Assembly: GCA_012524025.1 (NCBI GenBank)
Contig: JAAYSC010000084.1
Coordinates: forward strand, 1-61,959
Direction: 5' to 3'
Source: Clostridiales bacterium
GTDB taxonomy: Bacteria > Bacillota > Clostridia > Oscillospirales > Acutalibacteraceae
DNA: 61,959 bases
Part shown: positions 49,129 through 59,006 of the stretch, piece by piece
How positions within the stretch are numbered: position 1 is the stretch's first letter
Layout: the number at the start of each line of letters is the position of its first letter
The notes under the pieces: model-generated
Seen by the model: only the letters and a program-made list of their open reading frames with translations
What the model was told of the DNA's origin: nothing
Databases searched by the model: none
Program-made: the position numbers and the translations under genes

Positions 49129-52100
49129 TTATTCGACCACTTTGAGGGTTTCAACCATGTCAACCTTCTTGAGTTTGAAGCTCATCAAAACCGCCACAAG
49201 GACCGAGAAAACTATGATTACACCTGCGGCAAAAATATAGCTTGAAAGGTCAATACTGCGGCCATACATTAAAATGTTGACTTCGGCAATTTTTATTACA
49301 AAAAGGTGGAGGGGTATAGCTGCCAAAAGCCCGAAGGCTATGCCGATAAGAGTAAGGTAAATGCTTTCTTTAAAGATATAAGAAACCACCTCACGGTCAT
49401 AGAAACCCAGAACCTTGATTGAGGCTATATCGCGTATTCTTTCGTTTATGTTGATATTTGCCAGGTTGTAAAGGACCAAGAGAGCCAGTATAACCGAGCC
49501 GACAACAAATACCCTGGTCAGGGTGTCCAAACCGCTTAAAACGCCGTTGAAGGCATCCACAGCCTGTTCCATGTACACCACAACGCTGACATCATCGCGC
49601 TTCATTAAATCTGCCGCCAATTTACTGCGTTCCGAATCGCGCTGGGCGGCGTCCATGGCGTTGATGTTGGGCAATAATTTAACCGTGGCAAAACTGTAGA
49701 CCGGCAGGCTACCGAAAGTGCTTTCGTAAACCGCTTCTGACATATAGATGTAATGGAAGGCGTAGTTTTCAACTATACCGGCTACCGTCATCTCAATTTG
49801 TGTGGTCTTGTCGTCCAGTTGTACGAAAACCTTGTCCCCGACTTTTGATTTGCTGTGTTCGGCAAACTTTTCCGTAACTAAAACACCCTCATCGCCCAGT
49901 TTGAAAACTTCACCCGTTTCCCTGTTTTTCAAACTGATAAAGTTTGAGAGCTTATCACTTTCTTGCGGGACTATTATACTGACGGGCAAGAGTTCTTCTT
50001 CCCTCACAGACCCGCCTTTGAATGACTGCATGTTGGTCAACACGGCCGTGTCTACCCTGGCATCGCTTTCCAAGGCTTTCAAGGATTCTTCTTCACTGAT
50101 TCCGCTGACCAGTTTATCGTTTAAGACCACTTGGGCGTCATAGGTCATAACCGCATTTTCACCAAACTGGTTGGCGCTGATGGCAGTGATGGAATCATCA
50201 ATCCCCATCCCGACCACTATCAGTGAGGTGCAACCGGCTATGCCGATAACCGTCATGGCCAAGCGGCGTTTATTTCGCATCATGTTCCTGACGGTTACCT
50301 TTGAATCAAAGTTCAGGCGTTTCCAAACAAAGCCGACCTTTTCAAGGAAGACTCGCTTGCCCTTCTTGGGTGCCACGGGCCGCATGAGCCGGGCGGCATC
50401 CGTCATCAAGTCTTTCCTGGCGGCCAAGAGTGCGGCCGACATAACAGACAGCAACATAACAAAGAAGCCGATGAGGGCGTACTTCCACCTAAAGACCAAA
50501 ACCAAATCCGGTGTGGTGAACATAATTGAATAGGCTTCATATATAACCCTGGGGAACCAGTAAAAGCCAAGGTAAATACCCAGAACAGAGCCCAGGGCAC
50601 TGGCCAAGAAGGCATAAACCAGGTACTTGATGGCAATAACTTGGGAAGAATAACCAAGGGCCTTGAGCGTACCCATTTGAGTTCTTTCTTCCTTAACCAT
50701 GCGGGTCATGGTCGAAAGGCAAACGGCCGCCGCTATAAAGAAGAAAAAGACCGGGAAGACCGCCGCAAAGGCGTCCATATTGTCTGCCGAGCGTTCATAT
50801 TCCAAGTTGCCGGGCAAGGATTCCCTGTTTTCCACATGCCACATGGCTGTGTCTAAAGAGTCCAACATTTTCCTGCCCGTGTCCAGGTCATAGCGGGCAT
50901 TTTGCAGCTGCAAGAGGGCATCGGCTTCCGCTTGGGCATACTGTTTGTCAACGGTCGCAACATTTGCCTTGGCCTGGGCCAATTTTTCTTCCGCTATTGC
51001 CAGCTCATATTGGAGCTCCATTTGTTTCATGTCTAAAGTTATTTCACCGATAGCAATGTCCGAAGAGCCGGCTTGCAGCTTTGCCTTGGCTTCGGCTAAT
51101 TGAACTTCGGCATCCTTGAGCTTGTCCAAGCTTTTTATTTGCTCGCCGGCCAAGTCATATGCGAGCTTGTTTTGGTCATAGGCGGACTTGGCCACATTGA
51201 GCTGGGCCTCACCCGTTATGGTTGCCACTTCCAAGGTGACAATGGCGTTTGGTATGGTTTCCGCCCCGGTGTGCTCCAGTATGTCTTTATATTCCGGGTA
51301 TTCCTTGGCTAGGTTTACCAAGATAGTGTTGATGGTCTCGGAGCTGTCCGGGTTTTTTAATTGATCCAAAAGCTTTTGAATTCTGCCCAGGCTTCTTTCT
51401 GCCCTGTCTATATCTGCCTTGGCCTTGTCTAATTCTTCGCCCGCTTTTTTATAGTCTTCACGGGCATTTGGGTATTTGTCGGCCATGGCTTTGGCAGCAT
51501 TGTATTCCGCCAGTTTTTTATTATATTCCGCCAGGCCGGCATTGTATTGACTTTTGCCTGAATAAATTTCTCTTTGCGCTTGAGAAAGTGAAGCTTCATA
51601 CTCTGCTTTTTTGGCTGCCAGCTCTTCTTCGCCATGTTCCGCATAATACTTAACTTCCTTAACCTGCTGGCGGGCTTCGGCCAATTTTTCTTCCGCTTCC
51701 AATTTTTTGGCTGCGTATTCTTCTTCGCCCTTGACCACTTTGGGGGAATATTCCAACCAAAGGTCGGCCGACCTTTCCTGCAAGGCTTTTTCGGAAACAG
51801 CTTCAATGTTTTCCACCACTTCCGCTATATCGGCCTTGTATTGCTTTGAAAAGGCCGAATAAGAAAAGGCACCCGCCACAGAAACAAAGGCGTTGGTGTA
51901 ATAATCCATAACAAAGTTCGTGGCCGGGATATAAATATAATTGCCCAGCTTGCCGCTGCCTATGAGCGCGTTACCGCGTTCAACCGAAACATAGAGCGGG
52001 CTGTTGACTATGCCAACTATTTTATACTCGCTGCGCTTGAGCTTATTGCCCAGGTTTTCATGGTCACCGACCAAATTGATAATGTCACCGATTTTGAAAC

Positions 52101-52590
52101 GGTGGGTTGATGTAATGTCCGAATGGTCAATAAGGCACTCATCTTCATTTTTGGGGTAAACACCCTCAACCAGGCGAACCCTGTTCATAAATTCGGCGTC
52201 ATTAACACCGTCTTGCCATTGTTTGAGCATGTCCATATCCAAAGACATGGCCCTGCAACTGTACTGGGCCCCTTCAACATCAATGACTTTTTTGCCGTCA
52301 ATTTCAAGGAAGGCATCGGCAAATTTGGCCGGCATAACCGCCTGCACACCGCTGACTTTCCCGATATTGTCAATATCGTTTTCAGAAAGGCCTATGGTGG
52401 ATATAACATTGATATCCATAAGGTTTTGTTTGAGGAAGTAATTGTCCGCCGTGTCTTTTAAGTCGGGTGCCGTGGCCTTTATACCCGAAAAGACCGCAAG
52501 ACCCAAGGCCGCTATCAAAAAGATTGTGATAAAGCGGTTTTTAGTACGCCATATTGAGCGGACTATATCCTTAAATAAGGCTTTGGTCAT
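49129..52590 (-). CDS. FtsX-family ABC permease with long coiled coil
   Basis: Large MacB/FtsX-type permease of about 1153 residues. The first transmembrane helix (about 20-40) is followed by an extracellular domain, a long Ala/Lys/Glu-rich coiled coil (about 265-585), a first FtsX domain (about 610-740), a second extracellular domain and a second FtsX domain near 1015-1150. It does not pump a substrate across in the usual way; such systems transmit force or extract lipids and peptides. The start is ATG 52590, one base after the ATPase stop; an ATG at 52629 would overlap the ATPase. Confidence 0.9.
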   Translation of the reverse strand: MTKALFKDIVRSIWRTKNRFITIFLIAALGLAVFSGIKATAPDLKDTADNYFLKQNLMDINVISTIGLSENDIDNIGKVSGVQAVMPAKFADAFLEIDGKKVIDVEGAQYSCRAMSLDMDMLKQWQDGVNDAEFMNRVRLVEGVYPKNEDECLIDHSDITSTHRFKIGDIINLVGDHENLGNKLKRSEYKIVGIVNSPLYVSVERGNALIGSGKLGNYIYIPATNFVMDYYTNAFVSVAGAFSYSAFSKQYKADIAEVVENIEAVSEKALQERSADLWLEYSPKVVKGEEEYAAKKLEAEEKLAEARQQVKEVKYYAEHGEEELAAKKAEYEASLSQAQREIYSGKSQYNAGLAEYNKKLAEYNAAKAMADKYPNAREDYKKAGEELDKAKADIDRAERSLGRIQKLLDQLKNPDSSETINTILVNLAKEYPEYKDILEHTGAETIPNAIVTLEVATITGEAQLNVAKSAYDQNKLAYDLAGEQIKSLDKLKDAEVQLAEAKAKLQAGSSDIAIGEITLDMKQMELQYELAIAEEKLAQAKANVATVDKQYAQAEADALLQLQNARYDLDTGRKMLDSLDTAMWHVENRESLPGNLEYERSADNMDAFAAVFPVFFFFIAAAVCLSTMTRMVKEERTQMGTLKALGYSSQVIAIKYLVYAFLASALGSVLGIYLGFYWFPRVIYEAYSIMFTTPDLVLVFRWKYALIGFFVMLLSVMSAALLAARKDLMTDAARLMRPVAPKKGKRVFLEKVGFVWKRLNFDSKVTVRNMMRNKRRLAMTVIGIAGCTSLIVVGMGIDDSITAISANQFGENAVMTYDAQVVLNDKLVSGISEEESLKALESDARVDTAVLTNMQSFKGGSVREEELLPVSIIVPQESDKLSNFISLKNRETGEVFKLGDEGVLVTEKFAEHSKSKVGDKVFVQLDDKTTQIEMTVAGIVENYAFHYIYMSEAVYESTFGSLPVYSFATVKLLPNINAMDAAQRDSERSKLAADLMKRDDVSVVVYMEQAVDAFNGVLSGLDTLTRVFVVGSVILALLVLYNLANININERIRDIASIKVLGFYDREVVSYIFKESIYLTLIGIAFGLLAAIPLHLFVIKIAEVNILMYGRSIDLSSYIFAAGVIIVFSVLVAVLMSFKLKKVDMVETLKVVE

Positions 52591-52591
52591 T

Positions 52592-53293
52592 TTACCATTC
52601 AATCCTTTCAACCGGCACAGGTTCTTCATTGAGCGTTATCTTCTGCACCTTGCCGCTACGCATGGCCACAACCCTATCTGCCATGGGGGCAACCGCAAGG
52701 TTATGGGTGATAACAAGCACGGTCATCCCCGCTTCACGGCTGGCTTCATGTAAAAGATTTAAGATTTGCTTGCCCGTGTTGTAGTCCAAGGCACCCGTAG
52801 GCTCGTCACACAAGAGGAGCTTGGGGTTTTTGGCAATGGCCCTGGCAATGGAAACACGCTGCTGCTCACCGCCCGAAAGTTGGGAGGGGAAGGAATTGAG
52901 CCTTTCCGCCAAGCCCACTCTTTCCAGAACTTTTTGGGCATCCAGTGCTTTTTTGCTGATTTGGGTGGCCAACTCAACATTTTCAAGGGCTGTTAAGTTT
53001 GGTATCAGGTTATAAAACTGAAAGACAAAGCCCACATCGTCACGGCGGTATTCAATCAATTTTTTGCGATCATAATCGCTGATAAGGTCGCCGCCGACAC
53101 GAACCTTGCCGTCATTGGCGGAATCCATCCCGCCTAAAATATTGAGGATAGTGGACTTGCCCGAGCCGCTGGGCCCGGTGATTACGCAAAACTCCCCTTC
53201 CTCAACTTCAAAGGTGACTCCATCTGCCGCAGCTATGGTTATTTCACCCATCTTGTAGCGCTTGTAGACAGAGTCAAACTCAATAAAACTCAT
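52592..53293 (-). CDS. ABC transporter ATPase (MacB/LolD type)
   Basis: A 233-residue ATPase partner of the FtsX-type permease downstream. Motifs: Walker [11 protein letters not shown]-loop [20 protein letters not shown] (the YNL-LTALENV pattern of this class), signature [14 protein letters not shown] and Walker [13 protein letters not shown]. It is the first gene of a two-gene operon with a consensus promoter. Confidence 0.94.
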   Translation of the reverse strand: MSFIEFDSVYKRYKMGEITIAAADGVTFEVEEGEFCVITGPSGSGKSTILNILGGMDSANDGKVRVGGDLISDYDRKKLIEYRRDDVGFVFQFYNLIPNLTALENVELATQISKKALDAQKVLERVGLAERLNSFPSQLSGGEQQRVSIARAIAKNPKLLLCDEPTGALDYNTGKQILNLLHEASREAGMTVLVITHNLAVAPMADRVVAMRSGKVQKITLNEEPVPVERIEW

Positions 53294-53346
53294 AAGACTA
53301 ATCTCCGATCACATATATATTTTTACTCAAAATAATCGCAGACTAA

Positions 53347-53375
53347 ATTATATAAAACAAGCGTGCCTTTGTCAA
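53347..53375 (-). promoter_or_regulatory. Promoter for the FtsX-type ABC operon
   Basis: On the minus strand: TTGACA (53370-53375), 17-base spacer, TATAAT (53347-53352), a full consensus match. Confidence 0.85.
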
Positions 53376-53425
53376 TGAAATCAAGGGTCAAAGGGCAGTC
53401 TTTTAAAGCTTTCGGAGCTTTGCTG

Positions 53426-53454
53426 TTGAATTGTGGGAATAAATGGAGTAAAAT
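53426..53454 (+). promoter_or_regulatory. Promoter for the HAD hydrolase, possibly leaderless
   Basis: TTGAAT (53426-53431), 17-base spacer, TAAAAT (53449-53454). The ATG at 53463 is only nine bases after the -10, so the transcript would begin almost at the start codon. Confidence 0.5.
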
Positions 53455-53462
53455 TACAAGGC

Positions 53463-54086
53463 ATGCTTAATTTACCCCAGATTAAAAATATTATATTTGA
53501 CATGGGCGGCGTTTTGGTAGACTTCAATCCCCAACGCGCGCTAAAGCGACGCTTTGCCCGAAAAGAGGACAGAGATATCCTCATGAAAGAGCTTTTCTTG
53601 CACCCGGATTGGAAGGAATTTGACAGGGGCATTTATGATGTTCAAAGCCTTTCTCGGCGTGTGGCCGCAAGGACCCCCGCTCACCTACATAAGCCAACCT
53701 TGACCATGCTTGAAAATTGGGCGGATGAAATGCCCCCTATCACATCTGTTTACCCCTTGGTTGAAGAGCTCAAACAAAAGGGTTACGGGATTTATTTGTT
53801 GTCAAACGCCCCCGAAAATTTTTACACCTATCAAAATCGAATCCCCGCCTTTGACTTTTTTGACGGCTTCATTGTTTCCGCCGACCACAAATGCTTAAAA
53901 CCCCAAGAGCAAATTTACCAAATTCTTTTTGAAACATACGACCTCTTGCCGGAAGAATGCTTTTTCATAGACGACTTGCCCGAAAACATAGCCGGCGGCC
54001 AAGCCTTGGGCATGCGCGGCCACTGTTTTGACCACCAAGACCCGGGCATTTTAAGGCAAGCTTTGAAAGCGGAAAATATTCTGTAA
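53463..54086 (+). CDS. HAD-superfamily hydrolase, subfamily IA
   Basis: A 207-residue phosphatase-like protein. Motif I is FDMGGVLVDFN near the N-terminus, motif II is LLSNAP, the motif III lysine lies in HKCLKPQ, and motif IV is FFIDDLPENIAG. This matches the IA-type HADs related to epoxide hydrolase N-terminal and YihX-like phosphatases. The start is ATG 53463; a GTG at 53433 lies inside the promoter. Substrate unknown. mfd follows 31 bases on. Confidence 0.87.
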   Translation: MLNLPQIKNIIFDMGGVLVDFNPQRALKRRFARKEDRDILMKELFLHPDWKEFDRGIYDVQSLSRRVAARTPAHLHKPTLTMLENWADEMPPITSVYPLVEELKQKGYGIYLLSNAPENFYTYQNRIPAFDFFDGFIVSADHKCLKPQEQIYQILFETYDLLPEECFFIDDLPENIAGGQALGMRGHCFDHQDPGILRQALKAENIL

Positions 54087-54117
54087 AACTTGGCAAAGAA
54101 ACATAAGGGAGCTGATT

Positions 54118-57100
54118 ATGACCTTTCTCTTGAGGGCCCTCAAGGAGGACCCGGACTATCAAAGCACCCTATACGCAATTAAGAACAACCGGCTGCCCAT
54201 GGGTTTGCTGGGGCTTTCGCATATCCATAAGGCCCATTTGACCGCCGCTTTATGCCAAGAATTTGATAAAAGCGCCCTCTTTTTAACCCCGGACGAAGGG
54301 CGGGGCACCCGTTTGGTTGAGGACCTCAAAACCCTGGGGCTTGACGCCCACCTTTACAGGGCGCGGGATTTTTCCTTCCGCCCGACCGAGGGCCGCTCGC
54401 GCGAATACGAGCACGGCCGCCTCAAAGTTTTGGGGCTTATGGGGCAAACCGGCCGCAAAGTAATTGTGGCTTCTGTTGAAGCCGCCTTGCAGTTGACCTT
54501 GCCCCCCGCACTCTTGGCCAAAAACAGCCCGCTTTTAAAGCTTGGGCAAACTTTAAATATTGATGATTTTCAGGCCGACCTTATCAATGCCGGTTTTGTT
54601 TTTTCCGACCGGGTTGAAGGCCCCGGCCAATTTGCCGTACGCGGCGGTATAATCGATGTTTTTTCACCGACTGCCGATGCCCCCTTCCGCCTTGAGCTCT
54701 GGGGTGACACCATTGACAGCATCCACACCTTTGACCCCTTGGACCAACGCAGTGTTAAAAGCATTAAAGAAGCGCAGATTTCACCCGCGGGTGAAATTTT
54801 ACCGGGGACCAATCAAAATTTTGCCGACCTGATTGAGGGCTTTGCCCAAAGTGTGAAGGGCAAGGGTTCGGTCAAGGTCAAGGCTTCGCTTGCAAAAGAC
54901 ATTGAGCTTTTAAGGGCCGGGGTCCGCCTTTCATCTTACGACCGCTACCTCCCCCTTCTTTATGAAAAACCCGCCACAATTTTTGATTATGCAAACGATT
55001 ACCTGCTTTTTGCCGGTGAAACTTTTAGCATAAAAGAAAAAGCCCTGTCTGTTTTAAAGCTTTGGCAAGAAGAAACCAAGGCCTACTTTGAAGAAGGGGT
55101 TTTATGCAAGGGGTTGGACACTTTTGCCCTGTCCCTTCCACAACTCACCACCCAATACGAAAAAATGCCCGCCCTCTTTTTAGACAACCTTCCCAGGGGC
55201 AGTTTTGACACGGCCGTTAAAGAACTTGCAACCTACAACGCGCGCCAGCTCACCCCTTGGAACGGTTCATTCAAGCAGTTGCTTGAAGACCTGGGTAATC
55301 GTGAAGATTTGCAAAAGGGTCGGCTTGTGATTTTGGCCGGCAATAAAAAAAGCGCTCAAAATTTGAGCAATGACTTGACTGCCCAAGGCATACAAAACAC
55401 CTATTACCCCGCCCCACCAAAGGATTTACCTGTCGGCAGTGTTGCTATTTTACCCGGGGCCTTGAGCGCGGGTTTTGAATACCCCCTTCTCAATTTTAAG
55501 CTTATCACATACAACAATCGGGTAAAGGGGCCCGCTAAAAAAACAAGTGTCGCCAAGCCCAAGGGAGCCTTCTTCAGCTCCTTGGAAGAACTCAAAGAAG
55601 GCAACTATGTGGTCCACAACACCCACGGCATCGGCCTTTACCAAGGCATTGTAACTTTAGAGTCAAACAAAACTTTTAAGGATTATATTAAAATAAAGTA
55701 CCACAAGGGTGACATCCTCTATGTTCCCGTAACCCAGTTAGACCTGGTTAGCAAATACATAGGCCCCACGGGTGAAGAGGCCCGCGTTAAGCTCAACAAA
55801 TTAGGCAGCAAGGACTGGCAGCGCACCCGCACAAAGGTCAAGGCCGCCGTGCGGGACATGGCCAAGCAGCTTATTGTCCTTTATGCCAAACGCCAGGCCA
55901 TCAAAGGCCATACCTTTTCTGCCGACATTGACATGCAGCACGATTTTGAACTGCGCTTTGAGTTTGAAGAAACGCAGGACCAACTGCGTTGCGCCCGTGA
56001 AATTAAAAGAGATATGGAAAAACCCTACCCCATGGACAGGCTGCTTTGCGGTGATGTGGGCTTTGGCAAGACAGAAGTTGCCCTGCGCGCGGCTTTCAAG
56101 TGCATAGCCGACGGCAAACAATGCGCCTTCCTGGTCCCAACCACCATTTTGGCCTTGCAGCATTACCAAACCATCAACCGCCGCTTTGAAGGCTTCCCGG
56201 TGGAAACGGGCATGCTGTCACGCTTTCGAACCCCCGCACAGGTAAACAAGACCTTGGCGGGCCTACGCCGCGGCAGTGTGGACCTGGTTGTGGGCACCCA
56301 TCGCCTTATATCAAAAGATGTCAAATTCCGTGACCTGGGCCTTATTATAGTTGACGAAGAACAGCGCTTCGGTGTTGCCCAAAAGGAAAAGCTCAAAGAA
56401 CTTTTCCCCGCTGTGGATGTTTTAACCCTAACGGCCACCCCCATCCCCCGCACACTCAACATGGCCATGACCGGCATCAGAGATATGTCCGTTTTGGAAG
56501 AGGCGCCCCAAGACAGGTTGCCCGTCCAAACCTATGTTTTGGAACATGACCCCGGTGTTTTGGCCCAGGCCATGTCTGCGGAGCTGAGACGAGGGGGGCA
56601 AGTATATTACCTTTACAACCGAGTTGAGAGCATAGGCCGGGCCGCAGAGCAAATACAAGAGCTTTTACCCCAAGCCCGCGTGGCCATAGCCCACGGGCAG
56701 ATGAATGAAGACCTCTTGAGTGACACTTGGCGAGCCCTGATTGAAAATGAGATAGATATTTTAGTCTGCACCACCATAATTGAAACGGGTGTGGATGTCC
56801 CCAATGTCAACACCCTGATAATTGAGGATGCCGACCGCATGGGTCTGGCTCAGCTCCATCAAATCCGCGGCCGAGTGGGGCGTTCCGCCCGCCGTGCCCA
56901 GGCTTTCTTTACCTTTAGGCGAGGCAAGCAGCTGACAGAAATTGCAAGCAGCCGCCTTTCGGCCATCCGGGAATTTACGGAATTCGGGTCCGGTTTTAAA
57001 ATAGCCATGCGAGACTTGGAGCTGCGCGGGGCCGGCAATATTTTAGGCGCCCAGCAACACGGTCATTTGCAATCGGTCGGTTATGATATGTACTTGCGGA

Positions 57101-57615
57101 TGTTGGAAAAGGCAGTCCTGGACGAAAAGGGCCAAAGCCCGCAAGAGCCCGAAAAGGAATGCCTGATTGACCTGCCTATTGATGCCCATATACCGCCAAA
57201 TTACATCAGCAGCCTGCCTCAAAAACTTGCCATGTACAGGCGGATTGCCGACATTAAAAACCGAGAAGACGCAGACGATGTTTTGGACGAGCTGATTGAC
57301 CGCTTCGGCCAACCGCCCGAAAGCGTCGTCGGCCTGATCAATGTGGCCTTGATTCGTTCTTTGGCCATCAAACACAGCATTTATGAAATTGTCCAACGCC
57401 ACCGAGCCATTGCCATGTTTTCGCACGATTTTGATATAGGCAAAATCAACCGTCTGGCCCTTCGCCTGCGCGGCCGCGTGCGCATTGTCCCCGGTGACAA
57501 ACCCCATTTCATAATCAAAACCGTTGCCGGTGAAAGCATGCTGGACCTTTTGTTGAGAGTTTTTAAGATTTTTGAAAGCGGAGCAAAATTAGAAGAAGAA
57601 AAATTCAAGACATAA
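54118..57615 (+). CDS. mfd: Transcription-repair coupling factor Mfd
   Basis: Removes stalled RNA polymerase and recruits UvrA to lesions. The 1165-residue protein has the UvrB-homology region (about 1-330), the RNA polymerase-interaction domain (about 490-560, VHNTHGIGLYQG), the RecG-like translocase with Walker A GDVGFGKT (Lys651), DEEQ at 746-749 and ATPIPRTLN, and the C-terminal TRCF domain. ATG 54118 follows AAGGGAG. Confidence 0.97.
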   Translation: MTFLLRALKEDPDYQSTLYAIKNNRLPMGLLGLSHIHKAHLTAALCQEFDKSALFLTPDEGRGTRLVEDLKTLGLDAHLYRARDFSFRPTEGRSREYEHGRLKVLGLMGQTGRKVIVASVEAALQLTLPPALLAKNSPLLKLGQTLNIDDFQADLINAGFVFSDRVEGPGQFAVRGGIIDVFSPTADAPFRLELWGDTIDSIHTFDPLDQRSVKSIKEAQISPAGEILPGTNQNFADLIEGFAQSVKGKGSVKVKASLAKDIELLRAGVRLSSYDRYLPLLYEKPATIFDYANDYLLFAGETFSIKEKALSVLKLWQEETKAYFEEGVLCKGLDTFALSLPQLTTQYEKMPALFLDNLPRGSFDTAVKELATYNARQLTPWNGSFKQLLEDLGNREDLQKGRLVILAGNKKSAQNLSNDLTAQGIQNTYYPAPPKDLPVGSVAILPGALSAGFEYPLLNFKLITYNNRVKGPAKKTSVAKPKGAFFSSLEELKEGNYVVHNTHGIGLYQGIVTLESNKTFKDYIKIKYHKGDILYVPVTQLDLVSKYIGPTGEEARVKLNKLGSKDWQRTRTKVKAAVRDMAKQLIVLYAKRQAIKGHTFSADIDMQHDFELRFEFEETQDQLRCAREIKRDMEKPYPMDRLLCGDVGFGKTEVALRAAFKCIADGKQCAFLVPTTILALQHYQTINRRFEGFPVETGMLSRFRTPAQVNKTLAGLRRGSVDLVVGTHRLISKDVKFRDLGLIIVDEEQRFGVAQKEKLKELFPAVDVLTLTATPIPRTLNMAMTGIRDMSVLEEAPQDRLPVQTYVLEHDPGVLAQAMSAELRRGGQVYYLYNRVESIGRAAEQIQELLPQARVAIAHGQMNEDLLSDTWRALIENEIDILVCTTIIETGVDVPNVNTLIIEDADRMGLAQLHQIRGRVGRSARRAQAFFTFRRGKQLTEIASSRLSAIREFTEFGSGFKIAMRDLELRGAGNILGAQQHGHLQSVGYDMYLRMLEKAVLDEKGQSPQEPEKECLIDLPIDAHIPPNYISSLPQKLAMYRRIADIKNREDADDVLDELIDRFGQPPESVVGLINVALIRSLAIKHSIYEIVQRHRAIAMFSHDFDIGKINRLALRLRGRVRIVPGDKPHFIIKTVAGESMLDLLLRVFKIFESGAKLEEEKFKT

Positions 57616-57644
57616 TTTATAGATTTTTTTGTCTATAAAGACGA

Positions 57645-57691
57645 AAAATCCCGAGTAAAATAAAGTTCGTCTTTGTTTTACTCGGGATTTT
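57645..57691. repeat. Inverted repeat downstream of the DUF4143 gene
   Basis: CCCGAGTAAAATAAAG (57650-57665) is answered by CTTTGTTTTACTCGGG (57671-57686), extended by AT pairs to about 21 bp. It shares its arm sequence with the palindrome at 58954-58988. It can also act as the shared terminator of mfd and the DUF4143 gene. Confidence 0.85.
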
Positions 57692-57714
57692 CACCTGCCC
57701 TTACTCGGAGAATA

Positions 57715-58941
57715 TTAGAGAACCTTCACCGGGCACAACCATGTTTTCCTGTTGTATGGCAACAATTCATTTGTCATGCATATAACAAGGCTCGGTTTAA
57801 TGTTCATTTTTAAGTTTTGAAGCACATCAAAGTTCTTGTCCGGATTTGCCGGGTTCTTGCTTTTCTTAATTTCAATCGGGTACACATCCCTGCCTTCTAC
57901 AATCAACAAATCAATCTCTTTACCGTCAATATCACGGTAATAATATAAATCCGTATGTTTGCCGGCATTATAATAACTTTTGATAATTTCGGTTATAACA
58001 TAAGTTTCAAAAAAAGCCCCGTCCATGGCTCCGGATTCGAGCGTTGCAGAATTTGGCCACCTACACAAATAGGCTGCAAGGCCGGTATCCATAAAATACA
58101 TTTTTGGTGTTCTTACAAGCCTTTTAGTGATATTACTTGAATATGGGTGAAGGATATAAATAATACCCGACCGTTCCAGTATTGCAGTCCATGCTTTTGC
58201 GGTGGGTGCGGATATCCCGATAGTGCTTGATATTTCACTGTACTTTATTTCCTGTGCTGTTCTTGCCGCCATGAATATGAGAAAATCATAAAATTCGTTT
58301 AATTTCCCTACCTGTGCAAGCTCCTTTATATCCCTTTCAAGGTATGTGTTAACATAGTCGGCATAATATCTGTCCCGTTCAATATCCGTCGTGTTTAACT
58401 TTGGCATACTCCCCTTAAATATAAGCTCATACAGCTCGTGAACCGTTTTGTCTTTAGATGTTTTTAGACGATTCTTTATGCTCTCGACATCGGCTTTAAA
58501 CAAGCCCACCTGCCGATTTTCAATTTCGGCTGTTGACAAACCTGCTAAATCATAGACCGCTACTCTCCCGGCTAATGATTCCGAAACATCTTTCATCATT
58601 TTAAATTTCTGCGAACCCGTCAGCCAAAACAGGCCTTCATTTACTTCACCATTTAGAGACTTTTCATCAACAATCTTTTTAATCTCTAAAAGTATAGAAG
58701 GCACTCTTTGAAATTCATCAATCAAAATAGGTAAACCATAAGTTTCAAAAAACAACTCCGGGTCTGTCTGTGCGAGTCTTCGGGCATTCATATCATCAAG
58801 CGTAACATATCGTCTATCATCCGCTTTAAGATGGTTGAGCATGGTCGATTTCCCTACTTGGCGTTGACCGCAAACCATTACAACAGGATAATGTTTTGAT
58901 GATTTCAGTATTTCTTTTTCCAAATGTCTTTTGATATACAT
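57715..58941 (-). CDS. AAA ATPase with DUF4143 (COG1373)
   Basis: A 408-residue protein of the accessory AAA/DUF4143 family, function unknown. Walker A GQRQVGKST is at 25-33, and Walker B PILIDEFQ carries Asp75-Glu76. A winged-helix-like region follows. The C-terminal DUF4143 part has a nuclease-like core, with Asp344 in EIDLLIV and Glu357-x-Lys359 in YPIEIK. Such genes are variably present between strains. Here it is flanked by two matching palindromes, one covering its -10 box. Confidence 0.9.
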   Translation of the reverse strand: MYIKRHLEKEILKSSKHYPVVMVCGQRQVGKSTMLNHLKADDRRYVTLDDMNARRLAQTDPELFFETYGLPILIDEFQRVPSILLEIKKIVDEKSLNGEVNEGLFWLTGSQKFKMMKDVSESLAGRVAVYDLAGLSTAEIENRQVGLFKADVESIKNRLKTSKDKTVHELYELIFKGSMPKLNTTDIERDRYYADYVNTYLERDIKELAQVGKLNEFYDFLIFMAARTAQEIKYSEISSTIGISAPTAKAWTAILERSGIIYILHPYSSNITKRLVRTPKMYFMDTGLAAYLCRWPNSATLESGAMDGAFFETYVITEIIKSYYNAGKHTDLYYYRDIDGKEIDLLIVEGRDVYPIEIKKSKNPANPDKNFDVLQNLKMNIKPSLVICMTNELLPYNRKTWLCPVKVL

Positions 58942-58953
58942 GAGATCACACCC

Positions 58954-58988
58954 CCGAGTAAAATAAAGTCTGACTTTATTTTACTCGG
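58954..58988. repeat. Perfect palindrome in the DUF4143 promoter
   Basis: CCGAGTAAAATAAAGTC (58954-58970), one central base, GACTTTATTTTACTCGG (58972-58988): a 17-bp perfect inverted repeat. One arm contains the -10 hexamer of the gene, so a protein bound here would block transcription. The arms match the repeat at 57645-57691. Confidence 0.9.
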
Positions 58989-59006
58989 ATTTATTCCGGA
59001 TGTCAA
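58978..59006 (-). promoter_or_regulatory. Promoter for the DUF4143 gene
   Basis: On the minus strand: TTGACA (59001-59006), 17-base spacer, TAAAAT (58978-58983). The -10 lies within the palindrome. Confidence 0.72.
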
